NCBI GenBank assembly: GCA_033296885.1
Contig: MU863891.1
Span: 309,393-373,392, forward strand
DNA: 64,000 bases
Reading direction: 5' to 3'
Origin: Triangularia verruculosa
Taxonomy: Eukaryota; Ascomycota; Sordariomycetes; Sordariales; Podosporaceae
Below, in pieces: positions 44,538-56,580 of this stretch. The notes below the pieces were generated by a model, which saw only the letters and a list, made by a program, of their open reading frames with translations, did not search any database and was not told where the DNA came from. The stretch's first letter is position 1. Each line of letters begins with the position of its first letter. The translations under genes and the position numbers were made by a program.

Positions 44538-46356
44538 CTAACAGGAATTCTCATAGTCTTTTTCCAGCAATGCCACGACCCCAGAGTAGACCTCTTCGCA
44601 TAAGCTCTCGCGATCCAGCCCAGTCCCGTCAGGCCCATTCCTTCGCGTGTGAAGGTCTCCGTCCAAGCAACGGGTAACCGCGGTCCAGTAGTTCAGACTC
44701 TCAGTCCTAACCCTGGGTAGGACATGTTGGGCAGTGACGTATTTTGACAGCAAACTTCCTTCGGGGAAGCTTCCTGGCCCTGTACCCACTCGCAGAGCGT
44801 CTAATGTCTGGCCTAGCATCAGCTCAATGAGGAGGAAACCGAGAGAGAGCAGCTTTGGTTCCCGGTCAAGGACAAAAGCAACACCTCCGTCTGATGGTGA
44901 GGAAGGCAGCGTCAATTTGGCGACGTCCTCGTGGTTCTTCACAAATATCGGATGACTGTAGAGAGGGAATCCATTATTGGCGAGAAAGAAAACGTTGCGG
45001 CTGTCAAGGGTGTCTGGGACCCATGGAGTGCCGTGGATCTGAAGAATATTTGATGAGATCACGAGCGCGAGGTAGAGGCGGTCGCGGTAAGAAATGGGTA
45101 TGTGTCTATCTTTGTGCTCAAGGATCTCTCGGAGAGAGATGAGTGTCCAGATCGGCATTGCTCCGCTGCCTTGCAGGCTGGGATATACAGTGTATTGTCT
45201 AGGTGCCTGCGCAGTTTGCTGATCAATGATGACTCCATATGGACTGTCTGCTTGCTGGAAACTCGATGTTTTTTGGAAGGTTTGGCAAAGGTTTATTGTG
45301 GGGTTAATATTCGACAAAACGAGGGAGGCCATGGTAGTGGTCGGATTGCAAATCGAGTTTGACACAGTCGTGTGTGTGGCTGTTTTGACGAGGGTGGTGG
45401 TTGTCGACGAGGACATTGAGTGGGAAAATCCAAAGCTGACAGTCTTTTTGCCCTTGGGCCTTTTTGGTTGAGCAACAGAATTCTGGGTAGGTAGAATGCG
45501 GGTCTGGTGTTGGTGATCTTGACGGCAATGGCGATGGTAAGGGCGAAGGCGAGGGTGTCGCTTTGACAAGAACCTTCTGCCAAGTTTGCGTGGATAGGTG
45601 TTTGGGATCTTGTAGAGAAGTTTCAATCTTTGACAGCGAAGAAACGGCAAACTGAAACGCTAACGCGCAAATGATTCTTTCCTCGTCATCCGCTGGCATG
45701 ATGTCAAACGACCGCCTCTCGAGTTTCACGCCGAGATCATGCTGACAGCCACAGGCCAGGCTCGACCGTAAAGCACGATACAAGCTATTCGAGATATTCC
45801 TCAGAATATGGAAAAGTTTCCCCTGGGAGCGGACCTTCCGCGAAGGTTCGAGCTCGATGTTTCGGTCAGTGAGGTTTTCTAGGTTGGAGATGCCTTCCTT
45901 GATTCTTTGGAGGAGGTCGTCGTAAGTGGAGCGTCTTAGTGTGAAGATCCCGCGACGTAGCTCAGAAACTTTGCCGTCGTTTTGAGAGCCCAATCTTTGT
46001 TGCAGCTCGTCGGTAGCCAGCTTGACATCCTGAATAGTTTGATCAAAGACATCACAAGCTTCCCAGAGTCTTTGCCTGATCTTCCGCTGGATGGATTCGG
46101 TCCGCCACTCCTCGCCGCCGGGGCTCTTGATCATCGTTTCGAACTTGGACAAGGGTACAAGACCGTTGAGAAGTTTCTCGCAAACATTCTGGAGTTTGAC
46201 TCGTTCTATTTGCAAGTTGCGTATGAGGCAACGGAATTCGCGTTCGTATTTACGCCATTTTTGCAATGTAGAGACACCTTGGCTGTAATATTCAAGAGCC
46301 GAGATCAAAAGAGGGATGGATCCTAGAACCACGCCGGCGACTTCGAAGCCTGACAT
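44538..46356 (-). CDS. DUF7580-type fungal protein
   Basis: ATG 46356 gives MSGFEVAGVVLGSIPLLISA, the usual start of this family; an in-frame ATG at 46380 would add eight residues. Helical segments follow. The frame reaches a Pro/Ser-rich stretch near 45500, beyond which the family's C-terminal part is found in another frame: PKRPKGKKTVSFGFS, RDRLYLALVISSNILQIHGTPW, LLSLGFLLIELMLGQTLDALR, ending at TAG 44538-44540. A 91-base intron (45483-45573) with a weak GTTCTT donor and an ACCCAG acceptor joins the frames in phase and would give 575 residues; a frameshift is the alternative. The family is common beside incompatibility and NLR-type genes, with no proven activity. Its start lies tail to tail with the head of the decayed gene at 46400. 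Confidence 0.7.
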
Positions 46357-46399
46357 CCATGTCAAGAAACGGGTCAGCATAAAGCTCAAAAGATCATTC

Positions 46400-47160
46400 T
46401 ATTGTTGGATGAGGTGTTTGAAAGAATCAAGCGGCTGGGTCAATAACGAGGAGACGCCAGTATTTCAAGTACCGGGAAACCCATCACGAAAAGCTATCTG
46501 CCGGCTTAGAAGAAGGAGACCGGAAGTCTGAATCCAAAGATTCAGAGACAATTGCATCATCGATACCCCTCGCTATGAAGGACAACCCAGCCACGGCTAA
46601 GGTACAGTCAGCCGTTATGAAGGACGACCAGTCAGATGCTGGTGTTTCACAGACATCATATGCGACGTCGATGGCGACTTCTGGAAATCTCAGGATACCG
46701 CCACTGCCTGAAGAAGGACACAAGGGTCCTTTTCAGTGTCCCTGTTGTTATACCATGATTGTTGCTCAGGATCGCAACGCTTGGAAGTGAGCAAGTTCCG
46801 TTAAAGTCGTATGCCAGCTGTGAAAGCTAACAATGAACAAGAAAACATGTATTCAGCGATCTCAAACCATACACTTGCCTCGCTGAGGATTGCATAGCAC
46901 CGGAACGCGAATTTGGCCGGCGACATGAATGATACTGGGCCCTCTTGCATTGTGTAATTTTGGTACTCTAATTCTAAGTGTTTGCTAATTGTTGAGCAGG
47001 ATGGACCATGTCCAGCAAAACCACTGGCACGCATATTCGTGCCCTTGCGGGTGCAAAATGATACACCTCAGGTCAATTTCGGAATGCAAAGGGCATTTCA
47101 AGGCACATCAATCTTCTGAATCTACACAAAGTGGCGAGGTTGAGGTATATATTAATATAT
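46400..47160 (+). pseudogene. Decayed fungal zinc-finger gene (C-terminal half)
   Basis: Rightward frames match the C-terminal half of a large fungal family of C2H2-like proteins known to me by its motifs. Seen in order: RLG, then after a one-base frame change near 46440 ITRRRQYFKYRETHHEKLSA, SETIASSIPLAMKD, SQTSYATSMATSGNLRIPPL, GPFQCPCCYTMI and RNAWK. An intron (GTGAGC at 46789) follows and joins to KHVFSDLKPYTCLAEDC and FGRRHE. The next exon, WMDHVQQNHW, can be joined only if the donor lay at GAATG|AT, where the expected GT reads AT; as it stands a TGA stop follows. The rest (HAYSCPCGCKM) has lost most of the family pattern. The N-terminal half is absent. Two or three independent lesions make a working gene unlikely. 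Confidence 0.6.
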
Positions 47161-48320
47161 AAGCATGTAGCTTGGGACGTAAAATAGTCGATCGCAGCTA
47201 ATACCTGGACTTCAGGTTGGAATCCATTATCCATTGCATTCCACTCGGGGATTACCATGAAGGTATCTGGCCAGGGTGGATGCCTTGAGCCTTTCAATTA
47301 AACAGCCTGGCTGTAATCGGGTCTTCGGTCGAGGCCATCCAGTGGTCCAACATGCTATCTTGCGGGATGCGTGCTAAGGCTGGGTCAACCGCAGGCCAGT
47401 CACAGGACAGGCAGAGAAGGGGCCGACAAGACGGAGGACATCTAGGATCACAAGGACCAAGATCAGAGGAGGTAGAACTGAACAGCGATGGGGGCTGGCA
47501 TCGATTCTGCATGACGAAGGTACATTGCCCAGTAAGTAACTGTTTATTAATCTTGGTGGGTACTGATGTGATGAGGGCGGAATGTAGCTGAGACAAGAGA
47601 GGAACGAAGGCAAGGAATGGAAGGAGGTAATAGGAAACCATAAACGGAAAGAAGCCTCGCGCGAGCCTTGCATAAACTCACAGATGATGTAGTTGTGCCA
47701 CCACAGAAGCAGGAGCAGCAAGGAGAAGTGAGCGACCGTTGGTCTCCACTTGCACCGGCATTGCCGCCACTGCTTGTACTAGGGCCAGTGTGGCCTGCAT
47801 TGTGTGCCTGGAAGCGGCACTGTTCATCCGTCGGTCCAGAAGACTGGGACGTAACTGACAGCATCTGCTGCATGGTGATAGAGGAAATAGAAGGCAAGAG
47901 GGATGACGTAACGTCAGGAAGTGGGATTCGTCTCCAAGATTGCCTGCTCTGTTGAAAAACAGGAACTGGGTTGACCCTCTTCTCGAGGGCTTGGTAACCT
48001 GGCTGCTGAGTAGTAGTTGTGGTAGGTCAATAATGTGAAATTTGTATTTGTTAGATAAATGGGGTCTGAAGAAACGGAATTCATCAAGAGCGCGATCGCA
48101 GCATTGGGTTTAATATATACCTCCAACGTAGCCTTCTTGACCGATCATGGCCGTACTGGATCGCTCTCCTGGCCGGTCATAGTCGTTCTCATTAACATTC
48201 TTGACCGGTCAGCCTTACCTAAGCGATACCTGAAGTGCTGGGAGAGGTCATTCACTTCCCTTATCTCTTATCAGGACCTGGGCTCCACTTCGCTCCGCTC
48301 AGGCCACCCACACTTCAAGC
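47161..48320. other. Intergenic up to the retrotransposon
   Basis: About 1.2 kb. A leftward frame (47547-47897) with a Cys-rich patch has no recognisable domain and was not accepted. The last five bases, CAAGC (48316-48320), are the left target-site duplication of the copia element. Confidence 0.5.
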
Positions 48321-48474
48321 TGTCAAAATAGTCAACCGGGCCCACTGTTAAGGAATTAATATCTTGGCATTGGGACCTGGGCCACTGGGTTCGGCCTTTT
48401 CCAGCCACCTGGGCAACTCACCCTCGTAAAACACCAGAATTGACACCTTTTTGGACCCCACATACGATTTGACA
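48321..48474 (+). repeat. 5' LTR of the copia element
   Basis: 154 bases, TGTCAAA...TTTGACA, identical to 61540-61693 by direct reading. It keeps CpA and TpG sites, so it escaped RIP. Confidence 0.97.
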
Positions 48475-48556
48475 ATTCGCAGTCAGAGTGTCGTACAAGA
48501 TACCAAATATTGAAGCTATTCACACCTATACCGACCTCAACAACACCATCAACAAG

Positions 48557-49740
48557 ATGTCCACCAAAACCACTACCGGTTCCACTTTCAGGCTCAAGCG
48601 CTCGGAAGACTGGGACGCGTTCGAACGCGCCATTAAAATCATCGCCCAAAAGCACTGGGACCTGTATATCAACCCGGAGACGCGTCAACCGCTTCCCGAG
48701 GAGCCGGTGGCCATGGATATTAACAGCCCTCGGTACTAGAAGAAGCTCTCCGCCCTCCAGCGGTACGAGGAGGAATTATCGGTCTACACGGAGTATTGTG
48801 AATAACGGGCCGCGATCTAGGCCTTATGCGCGCAAGCCCGGCCCAATACCCGGAACCTGCCCGAATACCCGGAGGAGGTCTACGAGCCGATCTTCCGGTT
48901 TAAGAACCTCGTCCCGAAGGCAGCCCAAGAATACGAGCGCGATTCCCGCTCGGGTAGCATCAACCGAGACCGATATAATACGGTCTAGGCTACCCTATAA
49001 GCACTGGCCCGATACATTACGGAGCACGTCGACCCGGAGCAAATCAACACCCACTACCAGGGTAAGAAAGACTTTATCACTACATTTAACTCTCTGTATA
49101 AGGCTCTTAAGCTATAAGACGACCAATTCCGCCTCGACTAATAACAAAGGCTTCGAGACTACATTCGAGACCTGAAGAAGGCCACTATACCGGAGAGAGT
49201 CATCGAGTAAACCAATAGGTGGGAGTAGGTCTTTAACGTAGCCTACCATTACGGAGCCTCAAATATGCGGGACCTAACTACGTAGTTCACCGACCTAATA
49301 GGATAAACCATAGGCCACGCCTACCTTAAGACCTGGGCCACTACATACAATATTACCTACAGGGACTAAGTTACGTAAGGCCGTCACTAAGTCAAGGATA
49401 TTGCCAAGGACCTCAGGGACTATATTAAGATTTCCAACCAAAGCACCGCAAAGAAGAGCAATACCCACTAGGGAGCCGCCTTCCCTACCTACAACGGCCA
49501 AGACGACAACCAAGACGATATAAAAGCCAGGGCGCCGCCCAGAGGCCCACAAACCTGGCTCCCTCTCAACCAAAGAGAGGGTTCCAACAAGCGCAGGAAA
49601 GCCGATATAAACGGGACCTTACACCTACAGGCGAAGAGGACGGCCAAATGCAGGGCCTATAAGAGCCTTAGCTATAACCTAGAAGGGTATTAGTACCTCT
49701 TTCCGGAACTAGTTCTACGCGGTTTTACGTAAAAAGGTAA
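48557..49740 (+). pseudogene. copia gag, with many stops
   Basis: Starts at ATG 48557 (MSTKTTTGSTFRLKRSEDW) and is broken at TAG 48737-48739. In the same frame the gag reading continues across many stops (EEVYEPIFRFKNLVPKAA; YITEHVDPEQINTHYQGKKD). The stops I could place are TAG or TAA where Gln (CAG, CAA) fits, while TGG codons mostly survive, so damage here is mainly C to T on the + strand. Do not read the 221-residue frame at 48510-49175 as a gene; it is the wrong frame of the same sequence. Confidence 0.8.
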
Positions 49741-50039
49741 CAACGCTATTAAAGAGCTAATCAAATATTACTAGCTAATTAACCTAAAGCTAAATAAAAA
49801 GATAGAAAGAATAAAGAGGGGCGAGAAGAAAAATAATCCTAAGAAATAAGTAAGAAATTAACTACTATAGGTCTAAAAGAGCTAGAGCGCGTAGGATACT
49901 ATCGTAGCTACCTACTATAAACGTTAAAAGAAAAACCCATTAATAGGGAATTCGGTTTTTCTAATTTAAAGGCGTAAGGAGAGTACAGGAGCCTCCGGCT
50001 ATATAGGTCAAAACGCCACCTTCCTAACTACGGAATACC

Positions 50040-50363
50040 TACTCCGGTACTTAGCTATTTTAAACTCCGGCGCTACTATATATATATTTAACGATATCCT
50101 TAGGTTTAATAACTTCCGGCCCGCCCTACCGGGGGATTACCTTACGGCCGGCAATTTTATCGTCCCGATTATCGGATATAGAGAAGTTAACGTTAAAGTC
50201 AGAACTAGCCATAGCCGACGGATCCTACGGTTATATAACGTAGCCTACTACAGGGACTTTACTACTAATTTAGTTTCGTTTAAAGCTTTATAGGAACTTA
50301 GCTACTAGTAGAAAAATAAGATCCCAGATAATACATTAATAATAGACTCTGGCCAGGAAGTTA
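50040..50363 (+). pseudogene. copia protease remnant, cut by the gypsy insertion
   Basis: Contains LNSGATI (active-site DSGA, with Asp now Asn by G to A), YIFNDILRF, GDYLTAGNFIVPIIGY and DFTTNLVSF, all copia protease marks. It ends at the gypsy insertion; its target duplication is 50359-50363. Confidence 0.75.
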
Positions 50364-50754
50364 TATTACAATCGTTGATGAAGGACCAACGCACGGAGCG
50401 CGGGGCGCTCCCAGCCAATCATTACGGACCAATCAGGAGTGGAGCGAAAGGATCACAGTAATCCCGGTGAGCAGAGCAACAAGCTCACGGTGAGCATAGT
50501 GAGCTATAGGAAGGAAAGGTAATCCAGATCACCTTTGGGAAACGTAATCCGGGTAATCCACAGATCTATATATACGGAGGAACTAGATAGCTTATAGATA
50601 GTTCCGTAATATACAATCACAGCTTATATTCACGGGATCTTATATTTATATTGAGATATCTTATTATACACTATTTAACTGCACCGAACTAATTATCAGA
50701 AGTTACCTTCAACCGAATATCCCTTTCAGAGGTTCTATATAAGGGTTCGTCACA
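50364..50754 (+). repeat. 5' LTR of the gypsy element
   Basis: 391 bases. The outer two thirds keep CpA and TpG (for example CCAACGCACGG and GGTGAGCAGAG); the inner third is damaged (GAGATATC, CTATATAAGG against GAGACATC, CTGTACAGG in the other LTR). Confidence 0.95.
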
Positions 50755-50869
50755 CGTTACATACTCACTTCAACTCTATCACGGATAAGTTAAAGGCCAC
50801 CTTACTACTACTATAGCCGACTATAAGAACGTTTAAATAGGTAGCGTACCCGCTACGCTATCCACTACG

Positions 50870-51790
50870 GGATAAACCACTACGCCGGAAATCACTACTC
50901 TCAAGTAGCTCATCGCACGCATTAAAAAGCTCGAAGGTAAGATCTAGCAGGTAGAGGATTAGATCGTCGCAATTAACTTTACCTCCAAATAAATAATTAA
51001 GTTCCCGGCACCGGAGCGTTATAATAGAGGAAAAGGGGAACTTAGAGGGTTCCTAATCCAGCTCAAAACCTATTTTCGTTACTACCCAAATATATTCACT
51101 ACCGAGGAGTTTAAAGTACTATTCGCGGCTACTAAACTTAAAGAGAAAGCACTCGTATAGTTCGAACCCATTTTAAACGACTACTATAAGACCTAAGCCT
51201 CCGACCGTAAGGATATTACGGTCCAGTATTTCCGGAGCTACCGGGGGTTCGAAGCTAGGCTTAAGGAGGTATTTAGAGAGTACGATGAAGGTAGGCATAC
51301 CTAGGAGAGGCTCGCAGGCTTACGCCAGACGCGCTTAGTAGCCGACTATACAGCTATATTTAAGATCGATAACCTATATAACGAAATTAACGATAAAAGG
51401 TTAATGTAGCTTTTTTATAACGGTCTTAAGGAAAAAGTAAAGGATAAGTTATATAAGGAGTCGAAACCCGACACTATCGACAAATACATCGCTATAACTA
51501 TACGCATCGACGATAAGTAATTCTAACGTCGCAAAAAGAAAAAAGGTACTCGGGGTTACTATAGGACTTACCGTTTTAACGATAAAAAGAAGAGACAATA
51601 TCCAGGTACTAATTATTCCGGAACTATATACGTAGGGCTTATAGAAGTCGACGTAATTTAACGATAAAGACTTTAGGGTTAAGGCCAAGGTAAAGGTAAC
51701 CTTAAGTACTTTAATTATAGGAAGATAAGCTACTTTAAAAGAGACTATCGAGTACCTAAATAGCTCTATTAGAAAGAAAGAGAAACGGCT
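50870..51790 (+). pseudogene. gypsy gag with a mutated zinc knuckle
   Basis: The frame carries a gag-like core (FPAPERYNRGKGELRGFL; QTRLVADYTAIF; YNGLKEKVKDKLYKES) with stops. At about 51706-51750 the reading YFNYRKISYFKRDYR is a CCHC zinc knuckle with its cysteines turned to Tyr (TGC/TGT to TAC/TAT, G to A). Not functional. Confidence 0.75.
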
Positions 51791-51949
51791 ATAGTCGTTA
51801 AAATAATACGGGTAGTAGAGATCTCCGGTATAGAGTACTCTAACGAGGATTTTCAGGACTTAGCGGACGACTATATCGATAGCGACTATAAGTACAAGCT
51901 TTAGGAAGGAGAATTAATAATCGACTCTAAAGGAGAAGACTACGTTATA

Positions 51950-53090
51950 GGATAAAAACTACCAATTAAAGGGGCTATAAGATTAGAAAAAAGCACTACT
52001 CCAGGGCCCTCTAAGGAAACTATACGGCGATTAAAGCAGGTTTTTACCTCAATTAACGCCTCGGTCCAGGATACGGAAAGGATTATAAAGCGGGCAAAGG
52101 AGCGAATTCAAAGATTCGAGGAGGTAATAACAAAGCTTTAGAAATAATAAGAAGCTATCGAACGATAATACCGCGACTTCGAGGATAAGGTAGCGTAAAC
52201 CACTAATAGTAACTAGCTAACTATATAATTATAATAAGGAAACGAATATTAGATTATCTCCGAGAAGGAGTTTAATAACGAGTTCGCAATATTCCTTACG
52301 GGCGAAAAGACCTAGGGTAAATATTAGGCATTACAATTAACGGTTAATACCGGACTTACGTAAATATCAAAAGAATATCCAGCATTCGGATAGTATACCT
52401 ATTACGAAAGGAATATTCCGCAGATCTACCCACGATACTTAGAATATAGGAGGATACTATAGTTCTAGTATATCGCTTATATATATAAGGAATACTATTA
52501 ATTAAAAGCCCTTAACTAGTATTGGCCGATTAAAGGGTTTATTTAGATGGGCGAACCGGTACCGGTACAGAATATATTTACGAAGTAGAAAATACCGATA
52601 GAAGAGTTGGACAATTACTTCCTATAGAGATTAAAGGACCCAGTCGAATTAGATAGACTCCAAACTATATAGGTCACACTTAGGAACATAAAGTACTACC
52701 TCGATTAAATAGTAAATTGGAAAGAGAATACCGACGGATTCGGCTTAACGGGGTATAAGAATGCGGATTACGCCTTTTACTTACAGGCGAAGGCCCGGAA
52801 GTACTATAAAGCTAGCCCCAGGGTACGAAAGATATACAATAAGAAAAGGGCCCAGAATAATACTAAGAATAAGAAGTAGAAGGAAGCTTAACGATAATAG
52901 TTAGCCGATTTCGAACTACTAAATAATTTAATCGAAGAGGACGCTCTAGAGGTATAATAATAATCGGGAAAAGGGCTACGGCCTTTCGCAGAGGCCGAAA
53001 ACCTCTAAAGGACTACAAACGATATATTAGCGAGGTCGCTATAATACAGAGGAGGGGCATAAAAGATAAGAGATTACAAGTAGTAGCGCA
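51950..53090 (+). pseudogene. Coding-like region between gypsy gag and protease
   Basis: After the knuckle the same kind of mutated frame goes on for about 1.1 kb before the protease, with helical charged stretches (ERIIKRAKERIQRFEEV; GFGLTGYKNADYAFYLQA). It is not a known retroelement domain to me. Either an extended gag C terminus or a second frame. Confidence 0.4.
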
Positions 53091-53099
53091 TTAGAAGGG

Positions 53100-55060
53100 T
53101 TTTCAAACGTAGGTACTTATAGATAATAAAGCAGAAGCGGACTTAATTTCACCCAAATTTATACAATAAGCCCGGATTCTATAAAGGAAAAAGAAGGAAG
53201 AGGTCATTATAAAAGGACCCTTCCTTACGTAATTAGTAACTAAGGAAACAATACTACTAAATATCACTATATTAGGAAAGATAACTAAGGTAATTTTCGA
53301 CATCGTAGATATAGGGCTAAAAAAGGACATAATCCTAAGGTAACTATAGTACAAGGACTATAACCTAGATATCGATTAGAAGGATAGTAGCTACCTACGA
53401 CCGAAGGAATATCGGGAATATTTAATTAACGATAGGAGATTAAGGGTACGGCAGGAGTAAAATACGGGATAAACATCTTCTACGGTATCACCGTAAGAGA
53501 TACGAAAAGTATTAGTATACTTAATCGATAAAGGCGGTAAGATCGAAGAAATAAGGTTAATAAGAATAGTTACATTAATGGAAATTGCGGTAGTAATAAA
53601 GGACAAATATACCTATTATAATAACTTAAAGAAGGGTAATAAGAAGGAGGTACCGGTGGAATATTAAGGGTACCTAATATTTACGGTAAAATACTTTTAA
53701 AGTCTACTAAAGAGGGGACTATAGGACTATAAAATTAAGTTTAAAGAAGGAATAAAGCTTAAGTTCTTTTAGGTTTATTATATTAACGATAAGTAAAGTA
53801 AGGAATTACGGAAATATTTAAATAAAAATATTAAAAAAGGATATATTAGAGTATTTATATTGCCGGTTAAATATCTTATTTTCTTTATATTGAAGAAGGA
53901 TAGAAGTTTATAATTATATATAGATTATTATTAATTAAATTAGGAGATAGTAAAGAACGGTTATTTATTATTATTAATTTCGCGATTATAGAGTTAACTA
54001 TTAAGGGTATAATAGTTTATTAAACTTAATATATTAATTAGGTATATATATATACGAATTAAGGAGGAAGACGAATAGAAGATAGCTTTTCGTACGCTTT
54101 ACGGATATTTCGAGTATCTCGTTATACTATTTAGGTTTATAAATGTACTTACGACTTTCCAAGCCCTCGTTAATTATATAATTCGCTAATATCTCGATAA
54201 AATAATAGTTTATTACCTCGACGATATTTTTATTTACTTATATACTTTAAAGGAATATAAATAATATATTAAAGAGATTTTAAATATATTATATAAAGTA
54301 AGATTATTAATTAATAAGGATAAAAACGAGTTTTATATATAGGAAACGGTTTATTTAGGGTATTTAATTTCGCCCGAAAAAATATAAATAGAATTAGGGA
54401 AAATCGCAGCAGTTAAGGATTAGTTAAAACTATAAGTAGAAACGGTAAAATAGTTAAAAATAAAGGTTCGAGAGTTTCTAGGATTTACGAATTTCTATCG
54501 GATATTTATACGGAATTATAACGCTATAGCAAGGCTATTAAACAACCTTATTAAAAAGAACGCCGAGTTTAAGTAGGAAAAGGAATAGGAGGAGGCTTTT
54601 TAAGTTATTAAAAACGCCATTATAGCGGACCCAATACTTAAGCTCCTTAACCTAAGATAACCTTTCGAAATCGAAATAAATATCTCCGACTATATTATTA
54701 AAGGGTAACTAAGGTAACAAGACGAAAATAGAAAATTATATCTAATAATATTCTTTTCGAAGAAATTAAAGGAATTACATAAGAATTACCCTATCTACGA
54801 TAAAAAACTACTTACTATTATCGAAGCCTTCGAAGAATAGAGACTATACCTTAGCGGTATTAACTATAAGGTCTAGGTCTATACGGACTATAAAAACTTA
54901 AAGTATTTTACTACTATTAAGGTCCTTAACGCTAAGTAAAACAGGTAATTAGAATTTTTATCGAAATTTAACTTCTAAATCTATTATAAGAAAGGATCTA
55001 AGAACGCAAAAGCGGACGCTCTAAGTAAAAGGGCAGACTACTACGAAGAGAAGGTAAAAG
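53100..55060 (+). pseudogene. gypsy protease, reverse transcriptase and RNase H remnants
   Basis: Protease: IDNKAEADLISPKF near 53110-53170, where the active-site DxGA has Gly changed to Lys. Reverse transcriptase: about 53790-54390 with PVKYLIFFILKKD, FRTLYGYFEYLV, TTFQALVNYI and the catalytic YYLDDIFIY at 54211-54237. RNase H: about 54580-55050 with LITI-type core EKLLTIIEAFEEW-like reading and DYKNLKYF. Stops occur every few dozen codons. Confidence 0.8.
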
Positions 55061-55329
55061 AAAAATTACTACCTTTACTATAGGAAATAGCAGAAAGTAT
55101 ACTTAAATACCCGCTCTAATAATAGGCCGAATATTATATAATATACCGAGAAGAATCTACTACCTATAAATACCAAAGCTATATCGACAATAACGATTAG
55201 AAATAATAGGTAAAATTAGAATTATTAGAGATTTAGAAAGATAATCGCTACCGGCTTTAATATAATAATAAGGCCTACATCGATCTAGACCTACGGAAGA
55301 CCCTAATTTAAAAGATCTACGAATCGAGG

Positions 55330-56580
55330 CTCGGAGAATATATAGGAGTAGCTAAAATAACGGAGAAGATTAAATAACACTTTAATTAGCTAGAATTAAG
55401 AAAAGACATAGAGGAAACGCTATAGGAATATAACCTTTATAAAAAAATAAGAATAGAAAAGTATAAACCGTACGGATTCTTAAAGCTATTACTAGTAGCA
55501 GAGCAACTATAGAGTTCGGTATCCATAGATTTTATTATTAAACTACTAAAATCTAAGGATATAACTATAAACGTTAAATATAATAATATCTTAACAATAA
55601 TCGATAAGCTTATTAAATAGGTATATTTCTTACTTTATAAGGAGACTTAAATAGCGGAATAATTAACGGATATAGTATTTCGGAATATTACGGCGATATA
55701 TATATAGCTAAGAAAGTTTATTACGGATCGCAATATTAAATTTATATCGAAGTTTTAAAAGGTTTTAATAAAGTAAATAAAAGTAAAAAGTAAAGCGTCG
55801 TCAGTATATCACCCGTAGACGGACGGCTAAACGGAAAGACTTAATTAAATCGTCGAATAATACCTTCGGAACTATATTAATTTCGAATAAAATAATTAAA
55901 TTAAACTCTTATTAGCGGTATAATTTACGTATAATACAGTACTTACGGAGATAACTAAAGTTATACTATTCTTCGTAAACTACGGTTTTAAAGTAAATCT
56001 ACGATAAAGATTAAAGGTAAAGGTATCTAAAGCGGCAGTAAAGGCAGGAAAGTTATATATATTATATACTAAACTTAAAAAAGAACTTAAATTCGTTCGA
56101 GAATATATACGTAAATATTATAATATTAAACGGCTCGAAAGACCTCGCTTAAAAAGGGGGGATAAAGTATTTTTATTAATATATAACCTACATACAAAAA
56201 GGCTTAATAAAAAATTAAACTATAAGTAAGTAGGATTATTTAAGGTTAAAAGGAAGATATCGGAAACGGTATATAAGCTGGAACTACCTAATATAATACA
56301 TTTACGGTTATATACTTTTTACATCTTACTTTTAGAATCTACACCGCCGGCGAATAAAACCAATACCTAAAAGGTAACGGAGGACGAAGAAGAAAAATAT
56401 AATATAAAAGAAGTACTAGATTTACAATTTAACGAAAGTTAATTAAAGTATTTAATTAATTAATTAGATTATCTAACTACAGATAACTTATAAAAACCAA
56501 TAATAAATCTAAATTACCTAAATAAATTAAAAGAATTCCATCGGTAATACTTAAACCGACTTAAATTAAACTAAACGATA
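55330..56580 (+). pseudogene. gypsy integrase and chromodomain-like remnants
   Basis: The integrase core is recognised by SVSIDFIIKLLKS, FITDRNIKFISKF, SSVYHP followed by TDG and TERLN, and NTVLTEITKVILFFVNYG. Downstream, FKVKRKISETVYKLELP and then YNIKEVLDLQF...YLINWLDY-like spacing and KEFHR suggest a chromodomain. Many Gln and Trp codons are stops. Confidence 0.7.

Noticed and set aside
46925..46999. Possible AT-AC (U12-type) intron in the decayed zinc-finger gene
   Set aside because: The segment starts AT but ends AG and lacks the ATATCCTT donor of U12 introns; a lost GT donor is simpler.
47547..47897. 116-codon leftward frame with a Cys-rich patch
   Set aside because: No signal peptide, no domain, no clear splice context; too weak to call a gene.
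48510..49175. 221-codon rightward open frame, Ser/Arg/Thr-rich
   Set aside because: Alternative frame of the copia gag. It is open only because the mutations created stops in the true frame.
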